Of a stretch of 22,556 bases of DNA, positions 1 to 9,522 are shown piece by piece. The first letter of the stretch is position 1, and each line of letters starts with the position of its first letter. The stretch is taken from positions 1 to 22,556 of the forward strand of contig CALSCQ010002710.1 in NCBI GenBank assembly GCA_943704525.1. Direction: 5' to 3'. The notes beneath the pieces were generated by a model. It was not told the DNA's origin. It searched no databases and saw nothing but the letters and a program-made list of their open reading frames with translations. The position numbers were made by a program, and so were the translations under genes. This DNA comes from Pigoraptor vietnamica (taxonomy: Eukaryota > Opisthokonta > Filasterea).

Positions 1-154
1 GGGGGTGGAGGGAGAGGGAGAGAGAGTGAGAGTGAGAGAGAGAGAGACAGTGAGAGAGAATGGTGTGTGTGGAAGCGTGTGTGTGTGCACTCCGTGCGTG
101 TGCGCGCGTGTGTCGACGTGAGGGTGCGTAGGTGCTCATTTCCGCCCGTTGCAG
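1..154 (+). other. 3' end of an upstream intron of the RhoGAP gene
   Basis: The stretch is GA-repeat then GT-rich, ends in a TTGCAG acceptor at 149-154, and is followed directly by an in-phase exon. It therefore reads as the tail of an intron whose donor lies before the window. No coding sequence is supported here. Confidence 0.6.
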
Positions 155-2462
155 AGAATCGCATCACCGACGAGTCGATACTAGAGCGCGACGCGGAGCA
201 CCTCACCGATTTCCAGTTTGAGGCCGTGCGCAAGCGTGTTCAGTCTCTCAACCGCACAGTCAAGCGAAAGACATTGCATGGGAACGCCTCAGCAACTCCC
301 ACGGCGCAACCGCCACGCACGCCATCTCCACCCTCGCGACGCGAATCGTCCGAGAGCGCGATATCCAGCACAGCAGACCCTTCGCCGTCGCTGTCGGTTC
401 CCAGCACCCAGCATGGGGTTGGTACCACGACATGTTGTTTTGGTCTGCCTCCTCTCAAGAGCGTGTTGTGTGTTTATTGAAGAGGACGAAGTGCACTGCG
501 GTGATGCCATTGCCTTCTATTTCTTTTTCTCTGAACGATGTCATGGTTGTCGCAATTCTCTCTTCCTCGTCTCATCCGCGCACAACAACGCCCCGCAGCT
601 CCTCGCCGTCGATCCCCACGCACCCACCCCGGAGCACCTGTCACGTCGACGACCGAGTCGACAGCCGCTCACGACTGCGCCCCCGCGCCGCGTGTTTGAC
701 CTCGCCGCGGACGAGAGCGTCGAGGTCCGGCCGTTTGCGCTGGCGCAGCTGACGGGCCTCATGGAGAGCTCGCTCGGTAAAATGCCGTACAAGCAGAAGA
801 AGGGCCACCAGATGCGCAACTTTTTCCAGTCGATCGGAAGCGACATGAAGGGCAAGAAACAGAAGGAGGGCGCCGTATTTGGCGTGTCGCTCGAGGCACT
901 GCTGGAGCGCGAGGGGAACCGCGTGCGCGTGCCGCCCTTCCTCAACCGCATGCTCGACTACCTCACCGTGTCTGCGCTGGGGCTCGAGGGCATCTTTCGC
1001 AAGGTCGGGTCGCAGGCGCGCATCAAGGAGTTGCGGGACAAGTGCGAGGAGATGTCGGGCGTCGTCGATTTCGAGGCGATCGCGCGGCCGCACGACGTCG
1101 CCGCCCTCCTCAAGGCGTGGTTGCGCGAGCTGCCGCAGGCGCTGCTGACCGAGGACCTCTCTGACACATTTTGCGCCGTGCACGGTGGGTCATCGGTGGC
1201 ATGCGTGGCGCTTGTTGATTGTGTGCGCGCGGTGTGAAGCGTGTGCAAGTATCGACACGCTCCCTTGGTCTTTCGCTTTGTTTTCTGAGCCATGTTTGGC
1301 CGTGTCATCGCAGCCGTCTCTCGCGACTACCAGCTGCAGGCACTCCAGTTACTCATCGTGCTGCTGCCCGCCCCGCACACGGCCGTGCTGCACACGCTGC
1401 TCGCATTCCTGCACCGCGTCGCCGAGCGCTCGGAGCAGAACAAGATGGGCGTGCCCAACCTCGCCGTCGTCTTTGCGCCTAACCTCTTTCACGCGAAGCA
1501 CTTTAAAGAGGGCGATCCCCGGGAGCGAGACGCTCAAGTCGCCATGTCCGCGACGGTCAAAGTCATGATCGAGAACTACGACAAGCTGTGGACGGTGCGT
1601 TGCTTGTGTGTTGTCGGGTCAGAATGCCCTCCGGTGCGAAGGGCATCTGTGCATACAGTGCACTCGGGGCCTCGTCGTCTTGCATCCGCTGACCGTTTCA
1701 ATCGTTCCTAACCCCTAACTCTAACCCTAACCCTAATCCTGCAGGTGCCGCCGGACGTTCTTTCTCAGATGGGCAATGCGCAGGAGAAGCGCCGCTCGCG
1801 CAAGCTCAGCAAGGGAAAGGACTTGCGGAAGCTCAAGCACCCGTCCGAATCGGAGGGTTCTCGCCCAGAACTGCCAAAGTCGCAGTCGTCGAACAGGGAC
1901 CTCTCGTCGTCGCTCAACGTGGGGGAGGAGTCCGTGGCCATGAAGACGGTCACGTGGCTCAGCGAGGTGCGCTGTGGTGATGGTCGTCGGTGTTGTGGCA
2001 TTGAACGCTACGTACGCCGGCCACCTCATTCCTTTGGTGACCTTGTGGTCGTCTTTGTCCTGCGACGTCGTGCTTACTCTGTATTCGTCGCAGGCTGAAG
2101 TGAAGGATGCGAATGCGCCAAAGGCTATCGTGCGCGTGGAACTGCCCGCCGTAAACTCTGTGGAGCTGACGCGGAAAGCCATTCTGCTCGGGGACGCCAC
2201 GCTCGTGTCGAACGTCGTCTCAAACGCCATGCGAAACATGGGCGATTTCGACACGTCAAAATTCTGCCTCGTGGAAATCGGCCCCGAAGGTGGGCCCACA
2301 CACAGCTGCACTGCCTACTATCACACGCACGCACGCATACAACACACGCACGCACGCACACACATGCACGCACACACATGCACACACACGCACACACACA
2401 CATACACACGCACACTCACTCACCCATCCACCCACACACACACACACACGCCCACTCACTCA

Positions 2463-2524
<62 letters not shown>

Positions 2525-2663
2525 GCCTTGACTCGCCGTACTTTCGCGGACCCGTCGTCTGACTCGTGACTGGTTTGCAGGCGAGCGCCGATTGCCAGAC
2601 GACGAACACATCCTCCGCATCATCAAGTCTGGGTACCGCTACGCCATTCGAGAGCGCACGTGA
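155..2663 (+). CDS. RhoGAP-domain protein with C-terminal Ras-association-like segment (5' partial)
   Basis: Rho-family GTPase-activating protein; the family stimulates GTP hydrolysis by Rho/Rac/Cdc42. Exons I can join in phase are 155-417, 599-1184, 1314-1594, 1745-1966, 2094-2289 and 2581-2663 (TGA). The first visible exon begins mid-codon after a GCAG acceptor, so the N-terminus lies upstream. The RhoGAP domain spans exons 2-3: it starts near FGVSLEALLER, has the arginine finger in GIFRKVGS, then LKAWLRELPQALL, and ends with NKMGVPNLAVVFAPNLF. A Ser/Lys-rich linker follows (exon 4). The last two exons read FCLVEIGPEG joined to GERRLPDDEHILRIIKSG, the typical end of an RA/ubiquitin-like fold that binds Ras-type GTPases. 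RhoGAP is certain; RA is a motif-level call. The N-terminal segment (residues like HLTDFQFEAVRKRVQSLNRT) is helical-looking but unassigned. Two introns carry unusual repeats (listed separately). Confidence 0.88.
1706..1740 (+). repeat. Telomere-like CCCTAA tract inside a RhoGAP intron
   Basis: The tract has about five imperfect CCTAAC/CCCTAA units (some are CCCCTAAC or TCTAAC) immediately before the TCCTGCAG acceptor of the intron 1595-1744. CCCTAA/TTAGGG is the common eukaryotic telomere repeat. Here it is internal, and each unit also contains CTAAC, a good match to a branch-point sequence. Confidence 0.85.
2320..2521 (+). repeat. CA-rich microsatellite in the last RhoGAP intron
   Basis: The interval is an imperfect ACAC/ACGC array that becomes a pure (CA)n run of about 27 units at 2467-2521. 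It lies inside the intron 2290-2580, whose flanking exons join in phase (G|GC), so the repeat is intronic. Any reading frame through it codes only His/Thr repeats and is not a gene. Confidence 0.9.
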
Positions 2664-2844
2664 CAGCGCCCCAAGGGTGCCTGTGTGCGCCAGATGGCGG
2701 GATGTCTCCGCGGCCTCACCTTGCCTCCAAGTCCTCTAAATCTAATCGCCATGTAGTCATGCGTGCGCAATCGCGACAATAGCGGTACGATGTTAGAGAG
2801 CCTGTATGTGTGCTCAACGGCCATGCCGGGGCGGACTTTGCGCA
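2664..2844. other. Convergent 3' intergenic region
   Basis: This is the space between the RhoGAP stop (+) and the SDR stop (-). It must hold both 3' ends. I see no clear AATAAA signal and no small gene. Confidence 0.5.
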
Positions 2845-4425
2845 CTATACGCGCTTGACCTCCTTCAGGTACTCTGCCACCGACTTCTGGAGCCCCTCGG
2901 CCACAGTGTACGCCGGCGCGTAGCCGAGCAGCCGCCGTGCCTTGTCGCTCGAAAACGTGTAGTTGATGATTGTGAGGTTGATCGTCGCGAGCGTGAGGTA
3001 ATCGAGACGGCCGAGGGACACGCGGCCGCGAAACAAAAATTGGACCGCCTCGGAGAAAGCCGCAAGCAGCACGCCGAGAACGGGCGCCATTGTCCCGATC
3101 TCAAGCGTGGGGTAAAAGTGCTGCGAGTGCCGAGTGAACACGCGCACTCGTGTGAGTCAGAGCAGAAAAAAAATGATCCGATGAAAAAATTGTCGTTTCA
3201 CAGACTACGAAACGAGAGAGTGAAGGAGGGCATTGTGTGCGTGCTGTCGGGCGCCGAGTCACATTGCACTGCGGCACGTGGGCGCACCTTGAGCAGCCAG
3301 TAGAACTCGTATTGGCTGACGGGCGCGTCGTTGCTAATGCAGAAGGGCTGCCCGGCGACCTGGTCGGGCTTGGTGCGGAGCGCGTACTCGAGCAGAAGGT
3401 GGCCGAGGACAATGTTCTCCACGTACACGTTGTCTGCGCGGCAATTGCACGGCATTAGGCGACATCCACTGAGTCAATGACAGGTGGGAAGGAGAGACGT
3501 AGACTACAAGTCTGAGGGGTTCGATGGGGGATTGGAGATGGGCAAGCAACGTGCACGCACGCACCGATGACCTGATCCGCGGCAATCAGGTTGACGCTGC
3601 CGTCCCGCAGCGCAGGCCCCACAATGAACGGGTCCATGTGTCCAAAAATGCCGCTGCACGGGCGAATCGAACCCGTGGTTAGCACGCCGCCGCCGCGCAG
3701 GGGCGTCCCGTTCGCCAGCAGCACCGCCTTTTCAGCCTCAATCTTCGTGCGCGTGTAGTGATTGATGAACGGCGGCGATGAATACGGGTTGCGCTCGTCC
3801 ATGTTCAGCCGCGCCTCGCGCAGACCGATGCTGACGTTGGACGTCGACGTCTGCACGAGCATGGGCACAGAGTACTCCACGCAGGCCTCGATCACGTTGC
3901 GCGTCCCCACGACGTTCACGTTGTACGACGCAGCGAGCTGGTGCGGAAGGCGCTCCGAGAAGCGGATGGTGGCCGCGGTGAGGTACACGACGTCGATACC
4001 ACTCGACAGCACCTTTTTCAGATCCTGCGTGCTCAAGTGGGTTCATGCGTGTTGGTCACGTGCGCGCTGGCAGACAACAGCGTCACACGCACACCCACAT
4101 CCTTGTTCATCATGTTGCCCTTCACGAACGTGACGAAAGGGTGCGCCGCAAGGTCCTTCGGCACCGCAATGTCCATCGCCGTGATGTTCGTCTCGCCGCG
4201 AGCGAGGAGCGTGCGCACAAGCGTCTGCCCCAAAAATCCCGTCCCGATCACACAGTAGCGAAGGCCAGTCGCCTTCGGTGTGAGCTCCGCCATGCGCATA
4301 TCCCCGCGCCGGTAGTCGACATCCCCCAGTCCCTCGAACTTGGGCTGTGTGCGCCGCGGGCCGAGCAGGATGGTGCGGAGGGTGCACGCAAACGACCACA
4401 GCCACGAAAGCAGGCGAAGCAGCAT
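2845..4425 (-). CDS. Extended short-chain dehydrogenase, 3-beta-HSD / sterol-4-alpha-carboxylate 3-dehydrogenase-like
   Basis: NAD(P)-dependent sterol-type dehydrogenase. Four exons (minus order): 4425-4099, 4024-3565, 3433-3288, 3120-2845, all phase-consistent, giving 402 aa. A hydrophobic segment (about residues 2-22) follows the initiator Met and probably anchors it in the ER membrane. The Rossmann glycine motif GTGFLG is at about 61-66, and the catalytic YxxxK (YTRTK) at about 199-203, with a TSTS stretch upstream supplying the usual Ser/Thr. VIDNVYVENIVLGHLLLEY matches the conserved 3-beta-HSD substrate-region motif, and the C-terminus (FSSDKARRLLGYAP) matches ERG26/NSDHL-type enzymes. 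A second hydrophobic stretch lies at about 320-340. The family decarboxylates/oxidises C4-carboxysterols or oxidises 3-beta-hydroxysteroids; which reaction applies here cannot be read from sequence. Confidence 0.88.
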
Positions 4426-4851
4426 GGTAGAGGCGCCGCAAGCGGGCGATCTCACAACCGCGCGGACGACAGCGACTGAGAATTGACGGTTTGCGCACCG
4501 AGTGGCTTGTTTCAAAAAGTGCTCGTGCTGGATAGCCGGGCCGTGGTCACATGTGGCAGCGCCAAGTTACGTCATGGTGACAGCGACAGGGGGTAACATG
4601 GGCATTTGGATGTTACCGCCCAGTGTCCTCATGCTGAGCCAAAAGAGCGGCTTCAGTTGCTTTCTTTTAAGCTTAGCGTGGCAGTGAAGCCCATTGCAGG
4701 TATCGAGCAGAGCAAAGTCACTCCGGCACTCTGACACGGGACGCTCTCAGTGATCGATGTTGAAGGCGTTCAATTTGGGCGCATGTTCTGTTACCTGTCG
4801 ACGGGGGGGTACCCCTGCTGTCGAACCGGCAAAATAACGCGTGAGGCAGCC
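4426..4851. other. Intergenic region: promoter of the SDR gene and 3' end of MED10
   Basis: No open frame with coding character was found. The region contains a TTACGTCA element (4567-4574), 142 bp upstream of the SDR start, and the end of the MED10 transcript on the right. Nothing else was recognised. Confidence 0.5.
4567..4574 (+). promoter_or_regulatory. CRE/ATF-like TTACGTCA element
   Basis: A half-palindromic ACGTCA core followed by TGG, in the putative promoter of the SDR gene. Similar cores occur at 6093, 13226 and 18053 in other promoters of this window. Known bZIP factors bind such cores; use here is inferred. Confidence 0.4.
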
Positions 4852-5916
4852 TCATTTATCGGGCGGTGCTGCGCTGCTTCCATTCGCACTCGCCGATCGC
4901 GATCCGGCATCTCCCTGCTGCAGCGCACTCGCCCGCAGCGCGCGATACCGCTCCACATCATCTGGAAAGTGCTTGTCCATCTCCGCCTCGAGAAAGTCGC
5001 GCAGCCGCTGCAACAAGGAGAAATGAGGACGGCATGCACGGCGAGAAATGGAACGGTAATCTCTCCGGATATCGGCCCCTAATTTGGCAGAAAAATGGCA
5101 GGAAAAGCGACAGAAGTAGTGAATGCTGACGGCGGCGACGACGAACAATTGTGTGCAGTGTTCGGGTGAACACAATTGTTTCAAAAACGTACCGCAATCG
5201 CGTCAACCTTCCCCTTGACCGTTTCGTTTCGCGCCTTTGTCTCCTCGAGGCAGTCGCGCGTGTAAAGGTCCGGATTAATGCCGTCATCGACGTAACTGCG
5301 TGCGAGGGAGAGTTACACATGTTACGCTTGCTGCATACGCACGAACCGCGCCATACGAACCTTAATACATCGAGCGGCACTTGGACGTTGCCATATCTCC
5401 CGCTCAGTTGGTCCAGTTCGTGCAGATTCTCTACGAAATCCCGACTGCATTTGCAAGGGCGTCAGAACAAACTGTCCACAGCGCAAACAGAGTACATTAA
5501 AGCGGCATTAATGCGCTGTAAACAAATCAGTGTGCGGACAGCCGATCAGATAACACAGGTGAACGCAACACACCCCCGCGTGCGCCCCATAAATCCAAAG
5601 AGCTGTACGTCGGCGCAAAGTAAATCCGACCGATGCCCAGCATAAAAACACTTATGCCAACGTAAAAGCGTGCACATTCTTCTCTACGCCACACGAAGGG
5701 TATTCCACGACGGACTGTAGCGAAGTAAAGAGGCGCGGCGACGAAGGGGCAACAACGGCGATACGAGAAGGATACCCACAGCCGCTTGTCGAACGCATCC
5801 TGCGACTCGTCCCGAAAGTCCGTCACCACGATGTCCAGCCCACGCAGCACTTCAAGCACCTCCGCCGTCGTCGTCGTCAGCGGAGACAAGTCCGCGGCGC
5901 CCTGTCGAGTGCCCAT
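4852..5916 (-). CDS. MED10: Mediator complex subunit 10
   Basis: Middle-module subunit of Mediator, linking activators to RNA polymerase II in the nucleus. Four exons (minus order): 5916-5780, 5444-5361, 5295-5193, 5007-4852, phases 2/2/0, giving 159 aa (family usually about 130-160). Signature segments fall in the right order: LRGLDIVVTDFRDES, then KRLRDFVENLHELDQLSG, then the hallmark VPLDVL-S-YVDDGINPDLYT with RDCLEETKARNETVKGKVDA, then FLEAEMDKHFPDDVERYRAL. VPL(D/E)..YID.G.NP.LYT..CLE is the most conserved Med10 stretch. The C-terminal about 25 residues are Ser/Ala-rich and not conserved. The start is the first ATG of the exon. The gene is divergent from the SR-protein gene, 221 bp apart, and probably shares its promoter region. 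The exons are short, so automated callers may miss it. Confidence 0.9.
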
Positions 5917-6137
5917 TGTGTGTGTGTGTGTGCGCGCGCGAAGACAGCCGGCAAAAAAAAGCTGTCGCCATCTTCAAGTGATGCGCTCTACCGAATTGTA
6001 GTGATCCGTCATCGGAAACAAATCGTAAGTTTTCGCACGTGCGTTTTTACGATCAGCTGGAGGGGCACACAAAGATCTGCTGCGCTTCTTTCATACGTCA
6101 TTCCCTCGTTGTGCATCATTTTCGTGGCATAGGCAAA
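5917..6137. promoter_or_regulatory. Divergent promoter between MED10 and the SR-protein gene
   Basis: The 221 bp between two ATGs on opposite strands must carry both promoters and 5' UTRs. It contains a GT-run beside MED10 and an ATACGTCA element at 6093-6100, 38 bp before the SR-protein ATG. No clear TATA box was seen. Confidence 0.5.
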
Positions 6138-7285
6138 ATGGGCACGCGTGTTTACGTCGGCAACGTGTCGTCCCGCGCGCGGTCGCACGACCTGGAGGAC
6201 ATCTTTCGCCGCTATGGCCGCATCGTGTCTGTCGATATGAAGAACGGCTTCGGTGAGTGCCAATCTGTGTGCCCTCATGAGTGCGAGTTTGTGTGTGTGT
6301 TGCCTTTGTCTGTCGCTTGTACATTGGCGCTTGCGACGTGATATGACCTCTCGGCAATGTCTTATTGTTGTTGCATGTGCTAATATTCGTACGTCGTGTC
6401 GTCATGCTGGTCACTGTGCGACTGCTACTTCTCCCTCCCTCCCAACGTATGTAAGAGGGATGATGACGCTCATCCGTGCGCGTGCGTAACTTTTCTTTCC
6501 GTTGTGACCCAACAGCGTTCGTCGAGTTTGAGGATCGCCGCGATGCCGACGACGCCATCCGCGAGCTGCACGGAACATCGTTCGAGGGCGATCGCATCAC
6601 TGTGGAGCCCGCGCGCGGCAGCAGGCGCGACGAGCGCGACCCTCGGGCCAGCGTGTGCTTTGCGTGCGGCCGTGACGGGCACTGGTGCGTGGGAATTTGT
6701 GCGCTTGTTACGCACAGATGGTTGCAACAAGTAACGCTGATGGCCTGTTTCATTGGTATGTGCAGGGCGAGCGACTGTCCCGAGGCGAAAGTGTACGTCA
6801 AGTTCCGACGAGTGATAGTGTGCGCACATGGCGTGTTGTGGTGTCGTGTTGCTGACATGCGCCTCTTGCAGCCGCACGGACTGCCGCTCGGGCCTCTGCT
6901 TTCGCTGCGGCGAGTCGGGCCATCTTGCGCGCAACTGCAACGGGTGCGTCCCAATTTTGTTGGGCCGTTTTGGTGTCACTCTTGAGGCTCGTTCAGTCGG
7001 CGCTCCCACTTCTCCGAAAATGTCGGCACTGATGATCTGTCACGTGATTCTTGCAGAGGCAGTGGCGGCCGCGGGCGTTCGCGCAGCCGCTCTCCTCCCC
7101 GTCGTCGCAGCCCAAGCCCTCGCAGGGACTACGACCGGCGCCGCAGCCCCAGCCCCCGTCGCGATGACCGCCGTCCGAGCCCACCGCGCGGGTACGACCG
7201 GCGACGGAGCCCGAGCCCCCCGCCACGCGACTACGACCGGCGCCGCAGCCCCAGCCCGCGCAGGGACCACAGCCCCCGGCGGTGA
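6138..7285 (+). CDS. SR splicing factor: RRM, two CCHC zinc knuckles, RS domain (RS2Z-type)
   Basis: Pre-mRNA splicing regulator. Five exons: 6138-6252, 6516-6684, 6766-6792, 6872-6943, 7057-7285; 612 nt, 203 aa, every junction in phase (one is a 27-nt exon). The RRM at residues about 4-74 has RNP2 VYVGNV (5-10) and RNP1 NGFAFVEF (36-43). Zinc knuckle 1 is C86-x2-C89-x4-H94-x4-C99 and is completed only across the exon 2/3 junction. Zinc knuckle 2 is C113-x2-C116-x4-H121-x4-C126. The last exon is a pure RS tail with repeated DYDRRRSPSP units ending SPRR; its correct frame has no internal ATG. The architecture matches plant RS2Z proteins, whereas animal SRSF7 has one knuckle. RS serines are normally SRPK/CLK phosphorylation sites. 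An AATAAA lies about 50 bp past the stop. Confidence 0.92.
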
Positions 7286-7831
7286 GCGGAGTGCGGCGGC
7301 ATGGCTCGGTCGACCCCTACGTGCGCCGTAACGGTGGAATAAACCTAAGGGAAGACGAGGATTCGGAAATGGACCCCCGGGACTGTGGAAGGACGCACGG
7401 GAGTCTGGACACGGGCCTCTGCGAACTAGGACAGGTCAAGGGACCGGCGGGCAACTAGGACGCTCTCTGGGATTGAAGTGGACACTTAGGATGAATGGGC
7501 CATGCACACGCACAGGCACTCGAGTGCAACTGTATAGCTGTGCATTACGGTGATTTTTATGTACGTGCTGACTGTATGCTGACTGTGACGCCCAGGTGCG
7601 TGTTGAGAATGGGTCGCGCGTGCGTGCCGCAGAAATGTCACTAACGTGTGAGTGTGTTGTGCGCAGGAGGATGACGACAAGAATAAAGTGCGTTCACACA
7701 CACGTTTTGAACAGCGCACAGGGGCTATCAACACAAAAACGAGATTACTAAGATTTCAATGGATGTAATCGAATTGCACGCATGCACGCACGCGCACCAC
7801 GCAATCGAAGGACTACAGAGGAAGCGCAGTG
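7286..7831. other. Convergent 3' intergenic region with polyadenylation-type signals
   Basis: No coding frame is supported. AATAAA hexamers occur on the plus strand at 7338-7343 and 7682-7687. The first is well placed for the SR-protein transcript. A short AACTAGGAC motif occurs twice (about 7424 and 7455). Nothing else was recognised. Confidence 0.5.
7338..7343 (+). terminator. Polyadenylation signal AATAAA of the SR-protein gene
   Basis: A canonical hexamer 53 bp downstream of the TGA at 7283-7285. The placement is typical for a short 3' UTR; cleavage cannot be seen from DNA. Confidence 0.45.
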
Positions 7832-8026
7832 CTACGAACGGCGTCCCATGCGCTGTTCTCGCTCGCTCTCCCACTGGCGCACATCTGCGCGCTCAAGGAA
7901 AGCCTTCTTCTCGAGGTAACCGTCCTTGTTGTGGTGTGCAAGCTCGTCCGCAATGCCCTCTTTTGTCTTGAACGTCTGCATGCACGCAATTGCTTGTAAA
8001 TAAGTGAACCCGCAGAAACAAGTGGG

Positions 8027-8062
<36 letters not shown>

Positions 8063-9169
8063 GTGTGTGCGTGTGTGTGTGCGTGCGCGCGCGCGTGCCT
8101 GCGTTTGTGCGTGTGCGCGTGCATGCGCGCGTGCGTGCCTGCGTTTGTGCCTGGCGCGTGCATTGTGAGAGGTGAATGCTGACGCGCACCTGCCAGTCGA
8201 GCCGCGACTTGTCAAGTGTTGATATCTTTGGCGGTTTCATTTTTGCCAAGATGTCGTCGAGCGGATTGGACGGCCTGACGCAAGCAAGACGTCAGCGAAA
8301 CCCAGCAAGACGGGACACTCCACGCAGAATTCTGTTCCACTCACTTCTTCGCGGCCGTGCCAGCAGGCGCAGTCTCCGTCACAGACACGGTCTCTCCCGC
8401 AAAGCTGTACGTCTTCGTCACAGTCGTCGGTGCCGGTGCAGTGGCTGTTGCCTAATACATTCAAGAGGGATTAGGTGATGTGCAGGGAAATTTTCACACG
8501 CACGCCTTATAGTCGCAGGTCATACTGAAGGCGACAGCGCACAACGTGAAAGAGCACACACCCCCACGCCCATCGCGGCAAAGCGGCTCGGCTTCTTGGC
8601 AGTCGCCGCAACAGGCGCGGCCTGCGCACCCTTCACAGCAAGTTGGAACATGATCAAACGCAACTCAATCGGACGCTGTTCCTCAATCGAGTTCCCACCT
8701 CTGTCGACTGGGCATCGGGTTTGGCGGGCCCCTTTTTGAACGACTCCCACAAGGAGTCAATGCGCGCCTTCTTCTCTACATTCACAGGGTCCGTCTTCTC
8801 TTCCGCGGGGGCGCTGCTCACAGTCCGTGAGTCAACACATACTTCCTCACAAGCAACCGAGCTGTTAATGTGGCCGGAGTCCCAGTCACCTTACAGAGCC
8901 TTGGTCGCCACCATCGCCAGCATCTACACCGCGCTTCCGCTTGCGAGATGCCGGTGCATCGCTCGGTCCGTCGTTCACATGCAGGTCATCATCCGTGTCA
9001 GCTGCCGGAGAGTCGCTGTCGGACCCGGCGTCTGTGTGCAAGCAGAAAGGCGTCACTGGATGCAAGCCGCACGAATCCTTCCGTTAGCACGCGCGCACTC
9101 ACCGGACGGCGCGTAGTCGTCGTCGTCAGCGTCGGAGCTCAGCTGTTCTTCGTCGCATTTGTTCGCCAT
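7832..9169 (-). CDS. SWC5: SWC5 / craniofacial development protein 1 (BCNT-C domain)
   Basis: Component of the SWR1/SRCAP-type remodeller that exchanges H2A for H2A.Z. Seven exons (minus order): 9169-9103, 9031-8890, 8813-8699, 8621-8568, 8451-8345, 8274-8190, 7975-7832; 714 nt, 237 aa, all phases close. The N-terminus is acidic and ends DDDDYAPS, like the DEDYVPS of animal CFDP1. Residues about 86-99 read [14 protein letters not shown], resembling the short W-containing element of Swc5 proteins. About 139-152 is [14 protein letters not shown]. The BCNT-C domain is at about 163-237: [19 protein letters not shown], then [31 protein letters not shown], the strongest family signature. Exact choice of the exon 2/3 and 4/5 splice sites is by phase. 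The intron 7976-8189 carries a long CA/GT repeat. Divergent from PABPN1. Confidence 0.9.
8029..8155. repeat. GT/CA microsatellite in the last SWC5 intron
   Basis: On the plus strand a (GT)n run passes into GTGC/GCGC variants. It lies entirely in the intron between WQ and TFKTK of SWC5, so on the sense strand it is CA-rich, the same sense orientation as the RhoGAP intron repeat. Confidence 0.9.
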
Positions 9170-9522
9170 GAGCGCAAAAGTGCGTCGAGCGTCGGTGGCA
9201 ACATGTCGGGTTTTCGCGCGTTTTTGTGCGAAGTGGTGCGCCATGTCACGTGCTTAACATTTAGATAACATACTTTATGGTGCATTTTAGCGCTGCAATA
9301 CTAATGAGTGGAAGGGCAACTCGCATCGGTAATTAATTTGACAAAGGCCTTCATTGTGATAATGTCCCAATACAGATAAATTAAGTATTAAAAATACTTT
9401 GAGCTTGAGATCCTCGTGCTCAGCTGTTGGCTGTGCATCCAAAAACGCAAAGAGATTAACGCCTATCGACTTCATAACTCGTTTCGGTCGTTTGTTGCTG
9501 CACGTCTTGTGAGCACTGAGCC
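9170..9522. promoter_or_regulatory. Divergent promoter between SWC5 and PABPN1
   Basis: The 353 bp between opposing start codons are visibly more AT-rich than the flanks (for example 9255-9400). GTCACGTG at 9245-9252 is an E-box/CACGTG element. No additional gene was seen. Confidence 0.5.

Noticed and set aside
2290-2580. Open frames coding His/Thr repeat proteins
   Set aside because: They are translations of the CA microsatellite inside an intron whose flanking exons join in phase.
8623-8889. Alternative SWC5 splice choices (28-nt intron ending at CATTAACAG, or exon 4 starting nine bases earlier)
   Set aside because: The 28-nt intron is far shorter than the others here. The nine-base alternative stays in frame but uses an AAG rather than the usual GCAG acceptor.
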